NCBI GenBank assembly: GCA_017992655.1
Contig: JAGOOF010000013.1
Location: forward strand, 1 to 11,757
Origin: Patescibacteria group bacterium
Lineage (GTDB): Bacteria; Patescibacteriota; UBA1384
Direction of reading: 5' to 3'
Length of the DNA: 11,757 nucleotides
Both the position numbers and the translations under genes were made by a program. The notes under the pieces were generated by a model. It saw only the letters and a list, made by a program, of their open reading frames with translations. It ran no database searches and was not told where the DNA came from. Position 1 is the first letter of the stretch. Each line of letters begins with the position of its first letter. Positions 1-7,505 of this stretch are shown piece after piece.

Positions 1-18
1 GTTAGCTATCATATATTT

Positions 19-1368
19 ATGATTGACCCTAGTATATTCAGATCTTACGATATTAGGGGGGTGTACCCCGAAGCGATCAACGAATTTCTCGCGGAAAAGG
101 TTGGTTTCGCGGTAGTAAAAAACCTAAAAGCAAAAGAAGTTGTTGTAGGGCGCGATATGCGCCTTTCTTCTCCTGCACTTTTTGCGTCGCTTGTTAAGGG
201 TATTAACCAAGCTGGCGCTGATGTGGTGGATATAGGTATGGTGCCCACCCCGGTAACTTATTTTGCGGTAGTACATCTTAAAGCAAAAGCGGGTATTATG
301 ATTTCCGCGAGCCACAACCCGCCAGAATATAATGGTTTTAAGATTGTTGGGAAAAAGGCAATCCAACTTTCAAAAGAAAGCGGGATAGAAGATATTAAAA
401 AGATTGTTTTAGAAGGCGCGCAAAAAAACGAGGGGGAAAAGGGCAAGGTTAAAAAATTTGATATTTCTTGTGCTTACTATAGCCATATCTTGCGTTTTGT
501 TAAACCCACCACCCGTCGCTTAAAGGTGGTTATCGATGCCGGCAATGGCATGGGAGGGGATTTCTTTAAGCCGGTTTTCGAAAAACTTAATATTGATTAT
601 ATACCAATGTATTTTGAGCCTAATGGTACTTACCCTAACCACCCTGCAAACCCTGCTGAATATGAAAATCTTACCCATTTAATAAAAAAGGTTAAAAGGG
701 TAAAAGCAGATCTGGGGGTTGCCTTTGATGGCGACGCAGACCGTGCAATTTTTATTGATGAAAACGGTGTGCTGGTGCGTCCCGATGTTTATTTGGCGTT
801 ACTTGCCGAGCAGGAGTTAAAAAATCACAAAAATAAAAAAGTTTATTACGACCTGCGTTTTTCTAAGGTAGTGGTAGAGGCTTTAAGGGGGGCTGGGGCA
901 CAAGTAATAAGAACACGTGTGGGTAACCCTTATTACAAACAACGCCTTATTGGCGAAGGGGGCACGATGGCGGCAGAACTTTCGGGACATATTATGTTTG
1001 CCGATGGTTTTGGTCTTGATGATGGTCTACTGCCAGTTGTTAAGTTGGTGAATTTTCTCGGCAATCAAAAGAAAACTTTTTCCTCGCTCGCCACAAAACT
1101 CCGTGCGGGGGCAGCAAGTCCGGGGGAAATCAACTTAAAGGTAAAAGATAGCAAGAAGGTTTTAGAGGCGCTGGAAAAAAAGTATGGTGTTATGGGTAAG
1201 ATAGATAAGCTCGACGGTCTTACGGTAACCGCGAAAGATTGGTGGTTTAATGTAAGAGCAAGCAATACAGAGCCGGTGATTCGCTTAACGCTAGAAACTA
1301 AGCCCGACGAAAAATTTATGGCGGAAAAAAAAGAAGAAATACTGAGAGAGATAAAAAAAGTAAACTAA
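19..1368 (+). CDS. Phosphomannomutase/phosphoglucomutase (alpha-D-phosphohexomutase family)
   Basis: Cytoplasmic enzyme expected to interconvert hexose-1-phosphate and hexose-6-phosphate (mannose and/or glucose), feeding nucleotide-sugar synthesis. The 449 residues match the usual length of the bacterial PMM/PGM family. Visible landmarks in order: SASHN at 96-100 with Ser98 as the phosphoserine; DGDADR at 237-242, the Mg2+ loop; ELSGH at 320-324, the sugar-recognition loop, in a GEGGTMAAELSGH context; RASNTEP at 413-419, the C-terminal phosphate-binding loop. All four active-site elements are intact. ATG at 19 is chosen because MIDPSIFRSYDIRG is the typical N-terminus; no clear Shine-Dalgarno lies in the 18 upstream bases. 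The gene is followed by a hairpin repeat cluster and no ordinary U-tract terminator. Sequence alone does not separate mannose from glucose preference; many family members are bifunctional. Confidence 0.95.
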   Translation: MIDPSIFRSYDIRGVYPEAINEFLAEKVGFAVVKNLKAKEVVVGRDMRLSSPALFASLVKGINQAGADVVDIGMVPTPVTYFAVVHLKAKAGIMISASHNPPEYNGFKIVGKKAIQLSKESGIEDIKKIVLEGAQKNEGEKGKVKKFDISCAYYSHILRFVKPTTRRLKVVIDAGNGMGGDFFKPVFEKLNIDYIPMYFEPNGTYPNHPANPAEYENLTHLIKKVKRVKADLGVAFDGDADRAIFIDENGVLVRPDVYLALLAEQELKNHKNKKVYYDLRFSKVVVEALRGAGAQVIRTRVGNPYYKQRLIGEGGTMAAELSGHIMFADGFGLDDGLLPVVKLVNFLGNQKKTFSSLATKLRAGAASPGEINLKVKDSKKVLEALEKKYGVMGKIDKLDGLTVTAKDWWFNVRASNTEPVIRLTLETKPDEKFMAEKKEEILREIKKVN

Positions 1369-1438
1369 CATAAAAACCAATGAGGTACAATAACCAAGCA
1401 ATAACATTCTTGACGTTCGAGGAGCGGAGCGCCGAGAA

Positions 1439-1458
1439 CCTCGCCCGGTGGGGCGAGG
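1439..1458. repeat. GC-rich secondary hairpin module, cluster 1 copy 1
   Basis: Eight-bp stem with GGTG loop beginning at the final C of a GAGAAC foot. Arms are CCTCGCCC and GGGCGAGG, while sister copies have CCCCGCCC and GGGCGGGG: a compensatory pair change. A 20-bp direct repeat follows at 1474-1493 and 1501-1520, ending CAAGCTCC. Confidence 0.8.
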
Positions 1459-1536
1459 CAAGCCCTGCCAGAAAATCGGACGGGACAAGCTCCGCCGGAG
1501 AATCGGACGGGGCAAGCTCCCAGCCGCACTCTTATT

Positions 1537-1612
1537 GTTCGAGGGCTACTGCCCGAGAACTACCAACCGCTGATACTGAAACTCACGAGGTAGTTCTCGC
1601 TTCCGCTCGAAC
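1537..1612. repeat. Inverted hairpin pair, cluster 1 pair A
   Basis: Module 1537-1560 (+; core GGGC-TACT-GCCC) faces module 1593-1612 (-; GC-GGAA-GC on its GA strand) across a 32-bp spacer that begins and ends with TA and contains CTCACG. Confidence 0.85.
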
Positions 1613-1677
1613 AGTAACAGGTGTGACGAAGAGTTCTCACTCCCGCTCGAACAGTAAAGGGGGCAACGGTCATTATC

Positions 1678-1778
1678 CTTATCGTTCGAGGTGTACCCAC
1701 CGAGAACCCCGCCCAGTGGGGCGGGGCAAGCTCCCAGCCGCTTGTTTTTATTGTTCGAGGCGTAATCGCCGAGAACTC
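1678..1778 (+). repeat. 101-bp segment identical to 4472-4572 in cluster 2
   Basis: Both copies contain a + module with TACC loop, the GC-rich hairpin, a T-rich stretch and a + module with TAAT loop. I compared them base by base and see no difference, although two intact genes separate them (offset 2794). This indicates recent copying or sequence homogenisation between loci. Confidence 0.9.
1707..1726. repeat. GC-rich secondary hairpin module, cluster 1 copy 2
   Basis: CCCCGCCC-AGTG-GGGCGGGG, followed by CAAGCTCCCAGCCG. It abuts the GAGAAC foot of the module at 1684-1707. Confidence 0.8.
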
Positions 1779-1828
1779 CCTGGCGCTGATGTTACACCTC
1801 ACCTGATAGTTCTCGCTTCCGCTCGAAC
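1753..1828. repeat. Inverted hairpin pair, cluster 1 pair B
   Basis: Module 1753-1776 (+; GGCG-TAAT-CGCC) and module 1809-1828 (-; GC-GGAA-GC) lie either side of a 32-bp spacer. A single - module at 1849-1867 with a GCA triloop follows after 20 bp. Confidence 0.85.
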
Positions 1829-1893
1829 AGTAACAAGTATCAAGGAAAGTTCTCACTGCGTTCGAACAGTAACAGGATTATCGTTTGAGAGAA

Positions 1894-1913
1894 CCCCGCC
1901 CGGTGGGGCGGGG
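1894..1913. repeat. GC-rich secondary hairpin module, cluster 1 copy 3
   Basis: CCCCGCCC-GGTG-GGGCGGGG, abutting the coreless remnant GTTTGA/GAGAAC at 1883-1894. A further GC-rich foldable stretch related to the module continues to about 1945. Confidence 0.75.
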
Positions 1914-1963
1914 CAGGCCCCGCCGAGGAGCCGGACGGGACAGGCTATTCGTCGCCCCTTATT

Positions 1964-2040
1964 GTTCGAGGAGCGAAGCGACGAGAACTACCAACCGCTG
2001 ATACTGAAACTCACGAGGTAGTTCTCGCTTCCGCTCGAAC
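1964..2040. repeat. Inverted hairpin pair, cluster 1 pair C
   Basis: Module 1964-1988 (+) carries the GCGAAGC mini-hairpin at 1973-1979. Module 2021-2040 (-) is GC-GGAA-GC. The 32-bp spacer is identical to that of the pair at 1537-1612. Confidence 0.85.
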
Positions 2041-2080
2041 AGTAACAGGTGTGACGAAGAATTCTCACTCCCGCTCGAAC
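1982..2080 (+). repeat. 99-bp direct duplication of 1554-1652
   Basis: Positions 1554-1652 and 1982-2080 match at a constant offset of 428; I see one difference (G to A in the outer arm, giving AATTCTC at 2060-2066). The copy spans the end of a + module, its spacer, the paired - module, the 20-bp linker and a further - module, so the unit duplicated is larger than one hairpin. Confidence 0.9.
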
Positions 2081-2156
2081 AAACGCAAAGACAAGCTATA
2101 AACAAACAAATGTCGTCTAAAAGCTAAAAATCAACAACAAAGAATAGGAGCAAACA

Positions 2157-3095
2157 ATGAAAAACGTTTTAATTACTGGCGGGGCAGGCTTTATTGGTAG
2201 TAATTTATGCAACACTCTTAGCGAAAAAGGTTACAATGTTACCGCGCTCGATAACCTCTTTTTGGGTAAAAAAGAAAACTTAAATAATGGCGTAAAATTT
2301 GTTAAAGGCGATGTGCGCAATATTAAAGATTTAGAAAAAGCAGGTAAAAAATTTGATTATGTTGTTCACCTCGCCGCGGCAAGCAGTGCGCCGATGTTTA
2401 GCGATGACCTGTGGGGTTCCTACGAAAACAATGTAATGGGCTTTATTGCTGTTTTGGAGTTTTGTCGCAAGCACAAGGTTGGAAAATTACTTTATGCATC
2501 TACGTCGTCGATCTATGGCAACAACCCTATTCCCCTAACAGAAGATCAGCAAGTTTGGCCACCTAATTTTTACTCGGCAACAAAATTCTGTATGGAAAAT
2601 ACCGCGCACTGCTACCATAAAAAATATCCCGAAATGGAGTTAATAGGTTTTCGTTTTATGAGCGTTTATGGTCTTAACGAAAAGCATAAAGGCGAGTTTG
2701 CCAACCTCGCATCGCAATTCAGCTGGTCAATTTATAAAGGAGAAGCGCCGGAAATATATGGCGATGGTGAACAGCAACGCGACTTTACCAATGTAAAAGA
2801 TATCGTGCAGGCAATTATTCTTGCCATAGAAACAAAAAAGAAATTTGGTAGTGATATCTTTAATATTGGTACCAACAAAGCGTATAACCTTAACATCTTA
2901 GTGGAGAAAATAAATAAAGTAATGGGAACGGGAGTAAAGCCCAAACACATTGTTAACCCCGTAAAAGAAGGCTACGTGCGTAAGCAGTTGGCTGATATTA
3001 AAAAGATTAAGCGTGAACTAGGTTTTAAGCCTTCCATCGATATCGAGGAGGGGTTAAAAGAAATTTACGAAGACCTAAAAGCATCTAACAAGTAA
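2157..3095 (+). CDS. NAD-dependent epimerase/dehydratase (extended SDR, UDP-glucose 4-epimerase-like)
   Basis: A 312-residue extended short-chain dehydrogenase/reductase acting on a nucleotide sugar in the cytoplasm. The N-terminal Rossmann NAD-binding motif GGAGFIG is at 8-14. STSSIYG at 115-121 supplies the catalytic Ser/Thr, and YSATK at 139-143 is the YxxxK pair (Tyr139, Lys143). YGDGEQQRDFTNVKDI at 201-216 is the substrate-domain signature shared by GalE-type epimerases and related dehydratases. Length and motifs are complete. The start is set by the Rossmann strand at residue 3 and by AGGAG at 2146-2150, 6 bp before the ATG. The phosphoglucose isomerase gene begins 13 bp after the stop, so the two are probably co-transcribed. 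The exact substrate (UDP-glucose, UDP-GlcNAc or a GDP-sugar) cannot be read from the motifs. Confidence 0.93.
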   Translation: MKNVLITGGAGFIGSNLCNTLSEKGYNVTALDNLFLGKKENLNNGVKFVKGDVRNIKDLEKAGKKFDYVVHLAAASSAPMFSDDLWGSYENNVMGFIAVLEFCRKHKVGKLLYASTSSIYGNNPIPLTEDQQVWPPNFYSATKFCMENTAHCYHKKYPEMELIGFRFMSVYGLNEKHKGEFANLASQFSWSIYKGEAPEIYGDGEQQRDFTNVKDIVQAIILAIETKKKFGSDIFNIGTNKAYNLNILVEKINKVMGTGVKPKHIVNPVKEGYVRKQLADIKKIKRELGFKPSIDIEEGLKEIYEDLKASNK

Positions 3096-3108
3096 AATCG
3101 AGGGGAGT

Positions 3109-4263
3109 ATGAAGCTTTCTTTCGGCAATTACAGCGAGCAAAAAAGGTTCGATGGGTCTTTTCCTGTGTCGTGGTCTGAGTTTGTAACCTATAAGCCGTC
3201 GCCTACACAAATAAAAAAACAATTCGCACCCTTCCTTAAGTATAAAAACTACATTGTTATCGGCAATGGTGGTTCTATTTCTTCGCTTAACGGGTACTGG
3301 GGGGCGCTTGGGGTGGGCAGTAAAAAAAATCTAGCAATCGTTGATTCAATGGAGCCCGATTATTTGCGCGCACTTATTGCAAAATATAAAAGCGCAACAA
3401 CTCTGGTGGTTGCTATCTCTAAATCGGGAACAACGGTAGGAGTGATAGAGGCATTGCTCGCGTTTAAGGGCTATCCTACTTTGGTTATAACTTCTATTGG
3501 CGAGGGTACGTTAAGCGCAATAGCGCAAAAGATGGGGTGGCCACAAATAGAACATCCGGCAATAGGTGGTCGCTTTACTGGTAGAACTGCAGTTGCCTAC
3601 GGCCCCGCCTACCTTGTAGGAATAGACATCGAAAGCATCGAAAGAGGGGCGGCAGAAGCGGTTAAAGCTAACACAAGTACTACTGGTCCGGCCTGGCGCT
3701 TAGCAAAGTACTTGTACGAGCGTGAATTAAAAAAAGAGAACGATATTTATATGCCTGTTTATTCGCATTTCTTAGCAGGTTTTAACCACCTAGTGATGCA
3801 GTTAATGCACGAAAGTGTGGCGAAAAACGGAAAGGGACAAACGATTTTAGCGGTAAGGGCACCGGAAAGCCAACATCATACAAATCAGCGCTATTTCGGA
3901 GGGAGGAGAAATATGGCGTCGATTTTTGTTACCGTTAAAAAACCATTAAAAGATATTGTAATTAGTGTGCCAGAAAAAATTACCGAGGTGTCTTTGCGTG
4001 GCGAGAAATTAGAAAAATTACAAAATGCGCATCTCCATAATTCGCTTTTATGCGAAGCTCGTGGCACTATGGGTGACGCTCTAGAGCAAAACATTAGCTT
4101 TTCACACATACAGCTAGAGCAGTTAACTCCTGCCGAGATAGGAAAGTATTTGGTTTTGTGGCAGTTTGTTGCCTACTATTCTGCTCTTTTACGTGGTGTA
4201 AATCCCCTTGATCAGCCGTCAGTCGAGCGTTCTAAGGAAATCGCGATGGAGTTAAGGAGGTAA
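3109..4263 (+). CDS. pgi: Glucose-6-phosphate isomerase (phosphoglucose isomerase family)
   Basis: Expected to interconvert glucose-6-phosphate and fructose-6-phosphate. SIS-fold landmarks: GNGGSISS at 52-59 and SKSGTT at 104-109 (phosphate binding); GGRFTGRTA at 153-161, matching the PGI signature region; HES..AKNGK at 234-242 with the conserved Glu235; QHHTNQ at 255-260, equivalent to the HSTDQ-type histidine motif; GVNPLDQPSVERSKE at 363-377, the C-terminal PGI signature with the probable catalytic Lys376. At 384 residues it is shorter than typical bacterial PGIs of about 450-550, with all key motifs retained. A GAGGGGAG ribosome-binding site lies just before ATG 3109. It shares an operon with the upstream epimerase and links central metabolism to nucleotide-sugar supply. 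A bifunctional phosphoglucose/phosphomannose isomerase is a less likely alternative. No U-tract terminator follows; hairpin cluster 2 begins 28 bp after the stop. Confidence 0.9.
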   Translation: MKLSFGNYSEQKRFDGSFPVSWSEFVTYKPSPTQIKKQFAPFLKYKNYIVIGNGGSISSLNGYWGALGVGSKKNLAIVDSMEPDYLRALIAKYKSATTLVVAISKSGTTVGVIEALLAFKGYPTLVITSIGEGTLSAIAQKMGWPQIEHPAIGGRFTGRTAVAYGPAYLVGIDIESIERGAAEAVKANTSTTGPAWRLAKYLYERELKKENDIYMPVYSHFLAGFNHLVMQLMHESVAKNGKGQTILAVRAPESQHHTNQRYFGGRRNMASIFVTVKKPLKDIVISVPEKITEVSLRGEKLEKLQNAHLHNSLLCEARGTMGDALEQNISFSHIQLEQLTPAEIGKYLVLWQFVAYYSALLRGVNPLDQPSVERSKEIAMELRR

Positions 4264-4314
4264 ATAAATCTCAAAACGTCGTTCTTACCTGTTCGAGGTG
4301 CGAAGCGCCGAGAA

Positions 4315-4334
4315 CCCCGCCCAGTGGGGCGGGG
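4315..4334. repeat. GC-rich secondary hairpin module, cluster 2 copy 1
   Basis: CCCCGCCC-AGTG-GGGCGGGG then CAAGCTCCCAGCCG, abutting the foot of the module at 4291-4315. Confidence 0.8.
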
Positions 4335-4359
4335 CAAGCTCCCAGCCGTCATTCTTATT

Positions 4360-4445
4360 GTTCGAGAGAATGCACGGAGTGCCATCTCGAGAACTAAAGA
4401 CCGTGGGTTTTTGCACTGACGTGATAGTTCTCACTGCGTTCGAAC
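4360..4445. repeat. Inverted hairpin pair, cluster 2 pair A
   Basis: The long + module 4360-4394 folds as GTTC-GA-GAG, an AAT/CAT internal loop, then GCAC-GGA-GTGC. Its partner at 4427-4445 (-) is AC-GCA-GT. The spacer is 32 bp. Related modules at 9195-9229 and 9600-9634 have GCGC-GAA-GCGC in the same place, a compensatory difference. Confidence 0.85.
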
Positions 4446-4500
4446 AGTAAGGGGAGGTAACGGTCGTCACTCTTATCGTTCGAGGTGTACCCACCGAGAA

Positions 4501-4520
4501 CCCCGCCCAGTGGGGCGGGG
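4501..4520. repeat. GC-rich secondary hairpin module, cluster 2 copy 2
   Basis: Identical to the copy at 1707-1726 and part of the 101-bp segment shared between clusters 1 and 2 (this copy spans 4472-4572). Confidence 0.8.
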
Positions 4521-4546
4521 CAAGCTCCCAGCCGCTTGTTTTTATT

Positions 4547-4622
4547 GTTCGAGGCGTAATCGCCGAGAACTCTGAACCGTTGATGCTAGGACTAGCGTGA
4601 TAGTTCTCGCTCCCGCTCGAAC
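4547..4622. repeat. Inverted hairpin pair, cluster 2 pair B
   Basis: Module 4547-4570 (+; GGCG-TAAT-CGCC) faces 4603-4622 (-; GC-GGGA-GC) across a 32-bp spacer. Two more - modules follow at 4643 and 4684. Confidence 0.85.
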
Positions 4623-4734
4623 AGTAACAGGTGTGACGAAGAGTTCTCGCTTCCGCTCGAACAGTAAAGAGGGTAACGGAGTAGTTCTCGCTCCCGCTCG
4701 AACAGTAAAGGGGGCAACGGTTATTGTCCTTATC

Positions 4735-4829
4735 GTTCGAGGTGTACCCACCGAGAACTATCAATCGCTAGTGCTAAAACTCACGCAAATAGTTCTCATC
4801 GTTCCGCCTACGGCGGATACTTTTCGAAC
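4735..4829. repeat. Inverted hairpin pair, cluster 2 pair C (next to ruvA promoter)
   Basis: Module 4735-4758 (+; GGTG-TACC-CACC) and the long - module 4792-4829, whose GA strand contains CCGCC-GTA-GGCGG inside the usual GTTCGA/GAGAAC frame. The spacer is 33 bp and contains CTCACG. The pair ends 22 bp before the candidate ruvA -10 element. Confidence 0.85.
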
Positions 4830-4851
4830 AGTAATGGGATTGCCCTTTAGC

Positions 4852-4860
4852 TGTTATAAT
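4852..4860 (+). promoter_or_regulatory. Candidate extended -10 promoter of ruvA-recG-comEA
   Basis: TGTTATAAT is a perfect TATAAT hexamer with an upstream TGN extension. At 17-bp spacing the -35 position reads TAATGG, which is weak, as is common for extended -10 promoters. The hexamer is about 100 bp before the ruvA start; the intervening + strand is strikingly pyrimidine-rich. Inferred from consensus only. Confidence 0.5.
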
Positions 4861-4960
4861 TTGTTGCAACTTGTTCCTTGGTTATCGCTTCTTCATCATC
4901 TTTTGCTTTTTTTTGTATTTTTTGATTTTCCTGGTATCTTTTAGTTGGGATTAACTTATT

Positions 4961-5530
4961 ATGCTTTCTTTTATTTCGGGTAAAATTATCGAAAAATCGC
5001 AGCAATGGGCTATTGTTGTAACGCATGGCATTGGTTACAAGGTTTTTTGCAATACGGCAAAAATTGCAAGTGGTGAAGAAGTTGCTCTTTTTACCTACCA
5101 CCACATAAGAGAGGACCAGCAAGCGCTTTATGGTTTTACAACGTCGGAAGAGCTTCGCCTGTTTGAACTGCTAATAACTGTTAATGGCGTGGGACCAAAG
5201 GTAGGAATGGCGATTATGACAAGTGCAAAGCCAGAGCAAATAATATCGGCTATTGCTTCTGGTGACTCTGCTTTGTTCAAGGCAGTAAGCGGTATTGGAC
5301 AAAAAGTGGCAGCAAAAATTATTGTCGAACTAAAAACAAAGGTTGGGGGGATAGGAGAAGTAGACCTTTCCAGCTTAGAAGGTGGCAACGATGTTGTAGA
5401 TGCCCTAGAGGCGCTTGGCTACCGTAAAGATGAAATCAGAGAAGTAATGCGCCAAATACCTGCAGAATTCCAAGAAACACAAGAAAAAATTAGTTGGGCG
5501 CTTAAACAAATGGGCAAAAATAACCACTAA
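4961..5530 (+). CDS. ruvA: Holliday junction branch-migration protein RuvA
   Basis: DNA-binding subunit of the RuvAB branch-migration complex; it recognises Holliday junctions and loads the RuvB motor. The 189-residue length is near the usual ~190-200. The N-terminal OB-fold begins MLSFISGKI (1-9). Two helix-hairpin-helix motifs follow at about 72-86 (TVNGVGPKVGMAI) and 108-122 (AVSGIGQKVAAKI). The acidic linker near 133-145 leads to a C-terminal domain III (about 143-186; DVVDALEALGYRKDEI) that contacts RuvB. The ATG is set by the canonical N-terminus; no strong Shine-Dalgarno is seen. recG starts 17 bp downstream, so both branched-DNA enzymes are probably one transcript. ruvB and ruvC are not in the window. 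Confidence 0.96.
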   Translation: MLSFISGKIIEKSQQWAIVVTHGIGYKVFCNTAKIASGEEVALFTYHHIREDQQALYGFTTSEELRLFELLITVNGVGPKVGMAIMTSAKPEQIISAIASGDSALFKAVSGIGQKVAAKIIVELKTKVGGIGEVDLSSLEGGNDVVDALEALGYRKDEIREVMRQIPAEFQETQEKISWALKQMGKNNH

Positions 5531-5547
5531 AAATACTACAGCAAAAA

Positions 5548-7497
5548 ATGGAAGAACCAGGGATAGAAAAGTTAAAGGGGGTGGGCGAGAAAAGAAAACG
5601 CCAATTAGAGCGACTCGGCATTAAAAGCATTAAAGACCTCTTTTATTATTTTCCTAGAGACTATCTTGACCTAAGAAGGGCAGAAAAAATAAACGCCATT
5701 AAAAGTGGTTTCATGGTGATTAAGGCAAAAGTTATTTCTGTGGACCAGCGCCGTTCTTTTCGCCGCTACGGCTTTACTATTACTTCAGCGCTTTTAGCCG
5801 ATGAAACAGGAAGCATAGAGGCAGTGTGGTTTAACCAACCCTATATGCAAAATGTTTTACGCCCCACCGGCGAATACATTTTTTATGGCAAGGCAAAAAT
5901 AATACGTGGCGGAGTATGGCAGTTACAGTCACCAAAACTAGAAAAGAATAGTACTATCTTACCCGTCTATCGTGAAACAAGTAAGCTAACCTCCAAATAT
6001 ATTGCCTCGCTTATTAAACAGGCTCGTCCCGTCGTTGACCAAATTAAGGATTTTTTGCCACAAGAAATACGCTTAAATCACAACCAAATTCCATTACAAA
6101 AAGCACTTTGGGCAATACATTTTCCAAGCGACATTTACGAACTAGAAAAGGCTCGTGAGCGCCTTGCCTTTGATGAACTTATAAATCTTTTTTTGGGCTA
6201 TATTAAGCATGCGCAAAAAGCTAAAAAAAGCAACAGTCTTTCTATAAGTACGAACGTGAATTTACTTAAAACATTTGTTAGTAGTTTGCCATTTAAGTTA
6301 ACTAACGATCAAAGAATTGCTGCCTGGCGTATTATTAAAAAAATGAATAAAAAAGAACCACTTAACGCCCTGCTTAATGGCGACGTAGGGAGTGGCAAAA
6401 CTATTGTTGCCCTCATTGCTTCGCTGGCGGTAGTGGACAATGGCTACAATGCGGTTTGGCTTGCACCAACAACTGTTCTAGCAAAGCAACATTACGACAC
6501 TATTTTAAGCATTGTCGCTAAAAAAGTGAACACTAAATTAGTCACCGCCGTTCAAGCAAAAAATAAAAAAAGAGAAAAAAAGTCTAACTCGAAAGGTTCT
6601 ATTATTGTGGGAACGCACGCTGTGTTACACCGCGAGAGTGAATTAGGTGAAATAGGGCTTTTAGTGGTAGACGAAGAACATCGTTTTGGTGTTGCGCAAC
6701 GGGGACAACTATTAAAGCAAAACAACGGTCTTTCACCGCACCTTTTAAGTATGACTGCTACGCCAATTCCGCGAAGCTTGGCGATGATGTTGGGCGGTAT
6801 GGTGGAGTTAATTAATATCAAAGAAAAACCACTGAACCGCCGCGAAATTGTTACACAAGTTATAGATGGTGCGCGTATTAAGTTCGCTTACGATATTATA
6901 AAAAAAGAGCTAGAAAAAGGGCACCAAGCATTTATCGTTGCTCCCGCTATCGACAAAAGTGAGGCGTCTTTAAAAAAATCACTTGCGGATGTTTTGGAGC
7001 AGCTAAAAAAATCGGTTTTAAAAAAATATAAAATCGGTGTTATCCACGGTAAAATGAAAAGCGAAGAAAAGCAAAAAATTATGAAGCAGATGAACGAACG
7101 TACATTAAGTATTTTAGTGGCCACAAGCGTGGTGGAAGTAGGTATCGATATTGCTAACGCTACTGTAATGATGGTGGAAAACGCGGAGTATTTTGGCCTT
7201 GCGCAACTGCACCAATTGCGGGGAAGAGTGGGGCGCAGTCGCCACCAGTCTTATTGCCTGCTTGTAACCTCTCCGGAAATGGAAAATTCTCAACTTGCGC
7301 GCAAGAGATTAGAAGTTTTAGAAAATACAAACAACGGGTTTGAAATAGCACAAAAAGATTTGGAGTTAAGGGGGCCAGGGGCTATCTCGGGGCTGGAACA
7401 GTCGGGCTTTATAACGTTAAAAATAGCATCACTTTTCGATGACAGGTTAATTGCAAAGGCAAAAAAAGCAGCGGGAGAGTTGTATAATACAAAGTAG
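5548..7497 (+). CDS. recG: ATP-dependent DNA helicase RecG
   Basis: Branched-DNA translocase that regresses stalled replication forks and processes recombination and R-loop intermediates. At 649 residues it is somewhat shorter than the ~690 of the E. coli protein. It starts with a helix-hairpin-helix-like segment (LKGVGEKRKRQLERLGI) and a wedge/OB domain near 50-110. Superfamily-2 motifs follow: Walker A GDVGSGKT at 278-285; motif II DEEH at 375-378 within DEEHRFGV; motif III TATPIPRS at 403-410; motif VI QLRGRVGRS at 556-564. The C-terminus has the RecG pattern GFEIAQKDLELRGPGAISG. DEEH rather than the more usual RecG DEQH resembles Mfd, but there is no Mfd CarD-like or UvrB-like region, and the wedge domain supports RecG. 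No good Shine-Dalgarno precedes ATG 5548, suggesting coupling to ruvA. Confidence 0.96.
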   Translation: MEEPGIEKLKGVGEKRKRQLERLGIKSIKDLFYYFPRDYLDLRRAEKINAIKSGFMVIKAKVISVDQRRSFRRYGFTITSALLADETGSIEAVWFNQPYMQNVLRPTGEYIFYGKAKIIRGGVWQLQSPKLEKNSTILPVYRETSKLTSKYIASLIKQARPVVDQIKDFLPQEIRLNHNQIPLQKALWAIHFPSDIYELEKARERLAFDELINLFLGYIKHAQKAKKSNSLSISTNVNLLKTFVSSLPFKLTNDQRIAAWRIIKKMNKKEPLNALLNGDVGSGKTIVALIASLAVVDNGYNAVWLAPTTVLAKQHYDTILSIVAKKVNTKLVTAVQAKNKKREKKSNSKGSIIVGTHAVLHRESELGEIGLLVVDEEHRFGVAQRGQLLKQNNGLSPHLLSMTATPIPRSLAMMLGGMVELINIKEKPLNRREIVTQVIDGARIKFAYDIIKKELEKGHQAFIVAPAIDKSEASLKKSLADVLEQLKKSVLKKYKIGVIHGKMKSEEKQKIMKQMNERTLSILVATSVVEVGIDIANATVMMVENAEYFGLAQLHQLRGRVGRSRHQSYCLLVTSPEMENSQLARKRLEVLENTNNGFEIAQKDLELRGPGAISGLEQSGFITLKIASLFDDRLIAKAKKAAGELYNTK

Positions 7498-7505
7498 GAG
7501 GGGCT

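Larger units (their letters stand above)
1369..2156. repeat. Hairpin-repeat cluster 1 (gene-free, 11 modules plus one coreless remnant)
   Basis: I see no gene here; an open frame across 1380-2021 is repeat sequence read as protein. GTTCGA...GAGAAC modules on +: 1415-1439, 1537-1560, 1684-1707, 1753-1776, 1964-1988. Modules on -: 1593-1612, 1633-1652, 1809-1828, 1849-1867, 2021-2040, 2061-2080 (outer G changed to A). A coreless remnant is at 1883-1894. Inverted pairs (2+3, 6+7, 9+10 in order of position) have a 32-bp spacer; same-strand - neighbours are 20 bp apart. Loops on the GA strand are GGA, TACT, GGAA, GGGA, TACC, TAAT, GGAA, GCA, GAA, GGAA and GGGA. GC-rich hairpins interrupt the series at 1439-1458, 1707-1726 and 1894-1913. 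The last ~75 bp before the epimerase gene are AT-rich; TATAAA at 2097-2102 is a weak -10 candidate without a -35. Confidence 0.9.
4264..4850. repeat. Hairpin-repeat cluster 2 (gene-free, 10 modules)
   Basis: Modules on +: 4291-4315, 4360-4394, 4478-4501, 4547-4570, 4735-4758. Modules on -: 4427-4445, 4603-4622, 4643-4662, 4684-4703, 4792-4829. Inverted pairs are 4360-4394/4427-4445, 4547-4570/4603-4622 and 4735-4758/4792-4829, with spacers of 32, 32 and 33 bp. The three tandem - modules from 4603 to 4703 have linkers of 20 and 21 bp. GC-rich modules occur at 4315-4334 and 4501-4520. Loops on the GA strand: GAA, GGA, GCA, TACC, TAAT, GGGA, GGAA, GGGA, TACC, GTA. Open frames on either strand here are repeat translations, not genes. 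Confidence 0.9.

Noticed and set aside
1380..2021. A 213-codon + strand open frame over cluster 1
   Set aside because: It is entirely hairpin and GC-rich repeat sequence; the translation consists of repeated fragments and there is no ribosome-binding site.
4847..5122. Minus-strand open frame with a lysine/glutamate-rich end before ruvA
   Set aside because: It overlaps ruvA in antisense; the charged composition only reflects the pyrimidine-rich leader read backwards.
5548..7497. Mfd rather than RecG, because of the DEEHRFGV motif
   Set aside because: The length, N-terminal HhH/wedge region and the C-terminal QKDLELRGPGAISG pattern are RecG; no CarD-like or UvrB-like domains are present.
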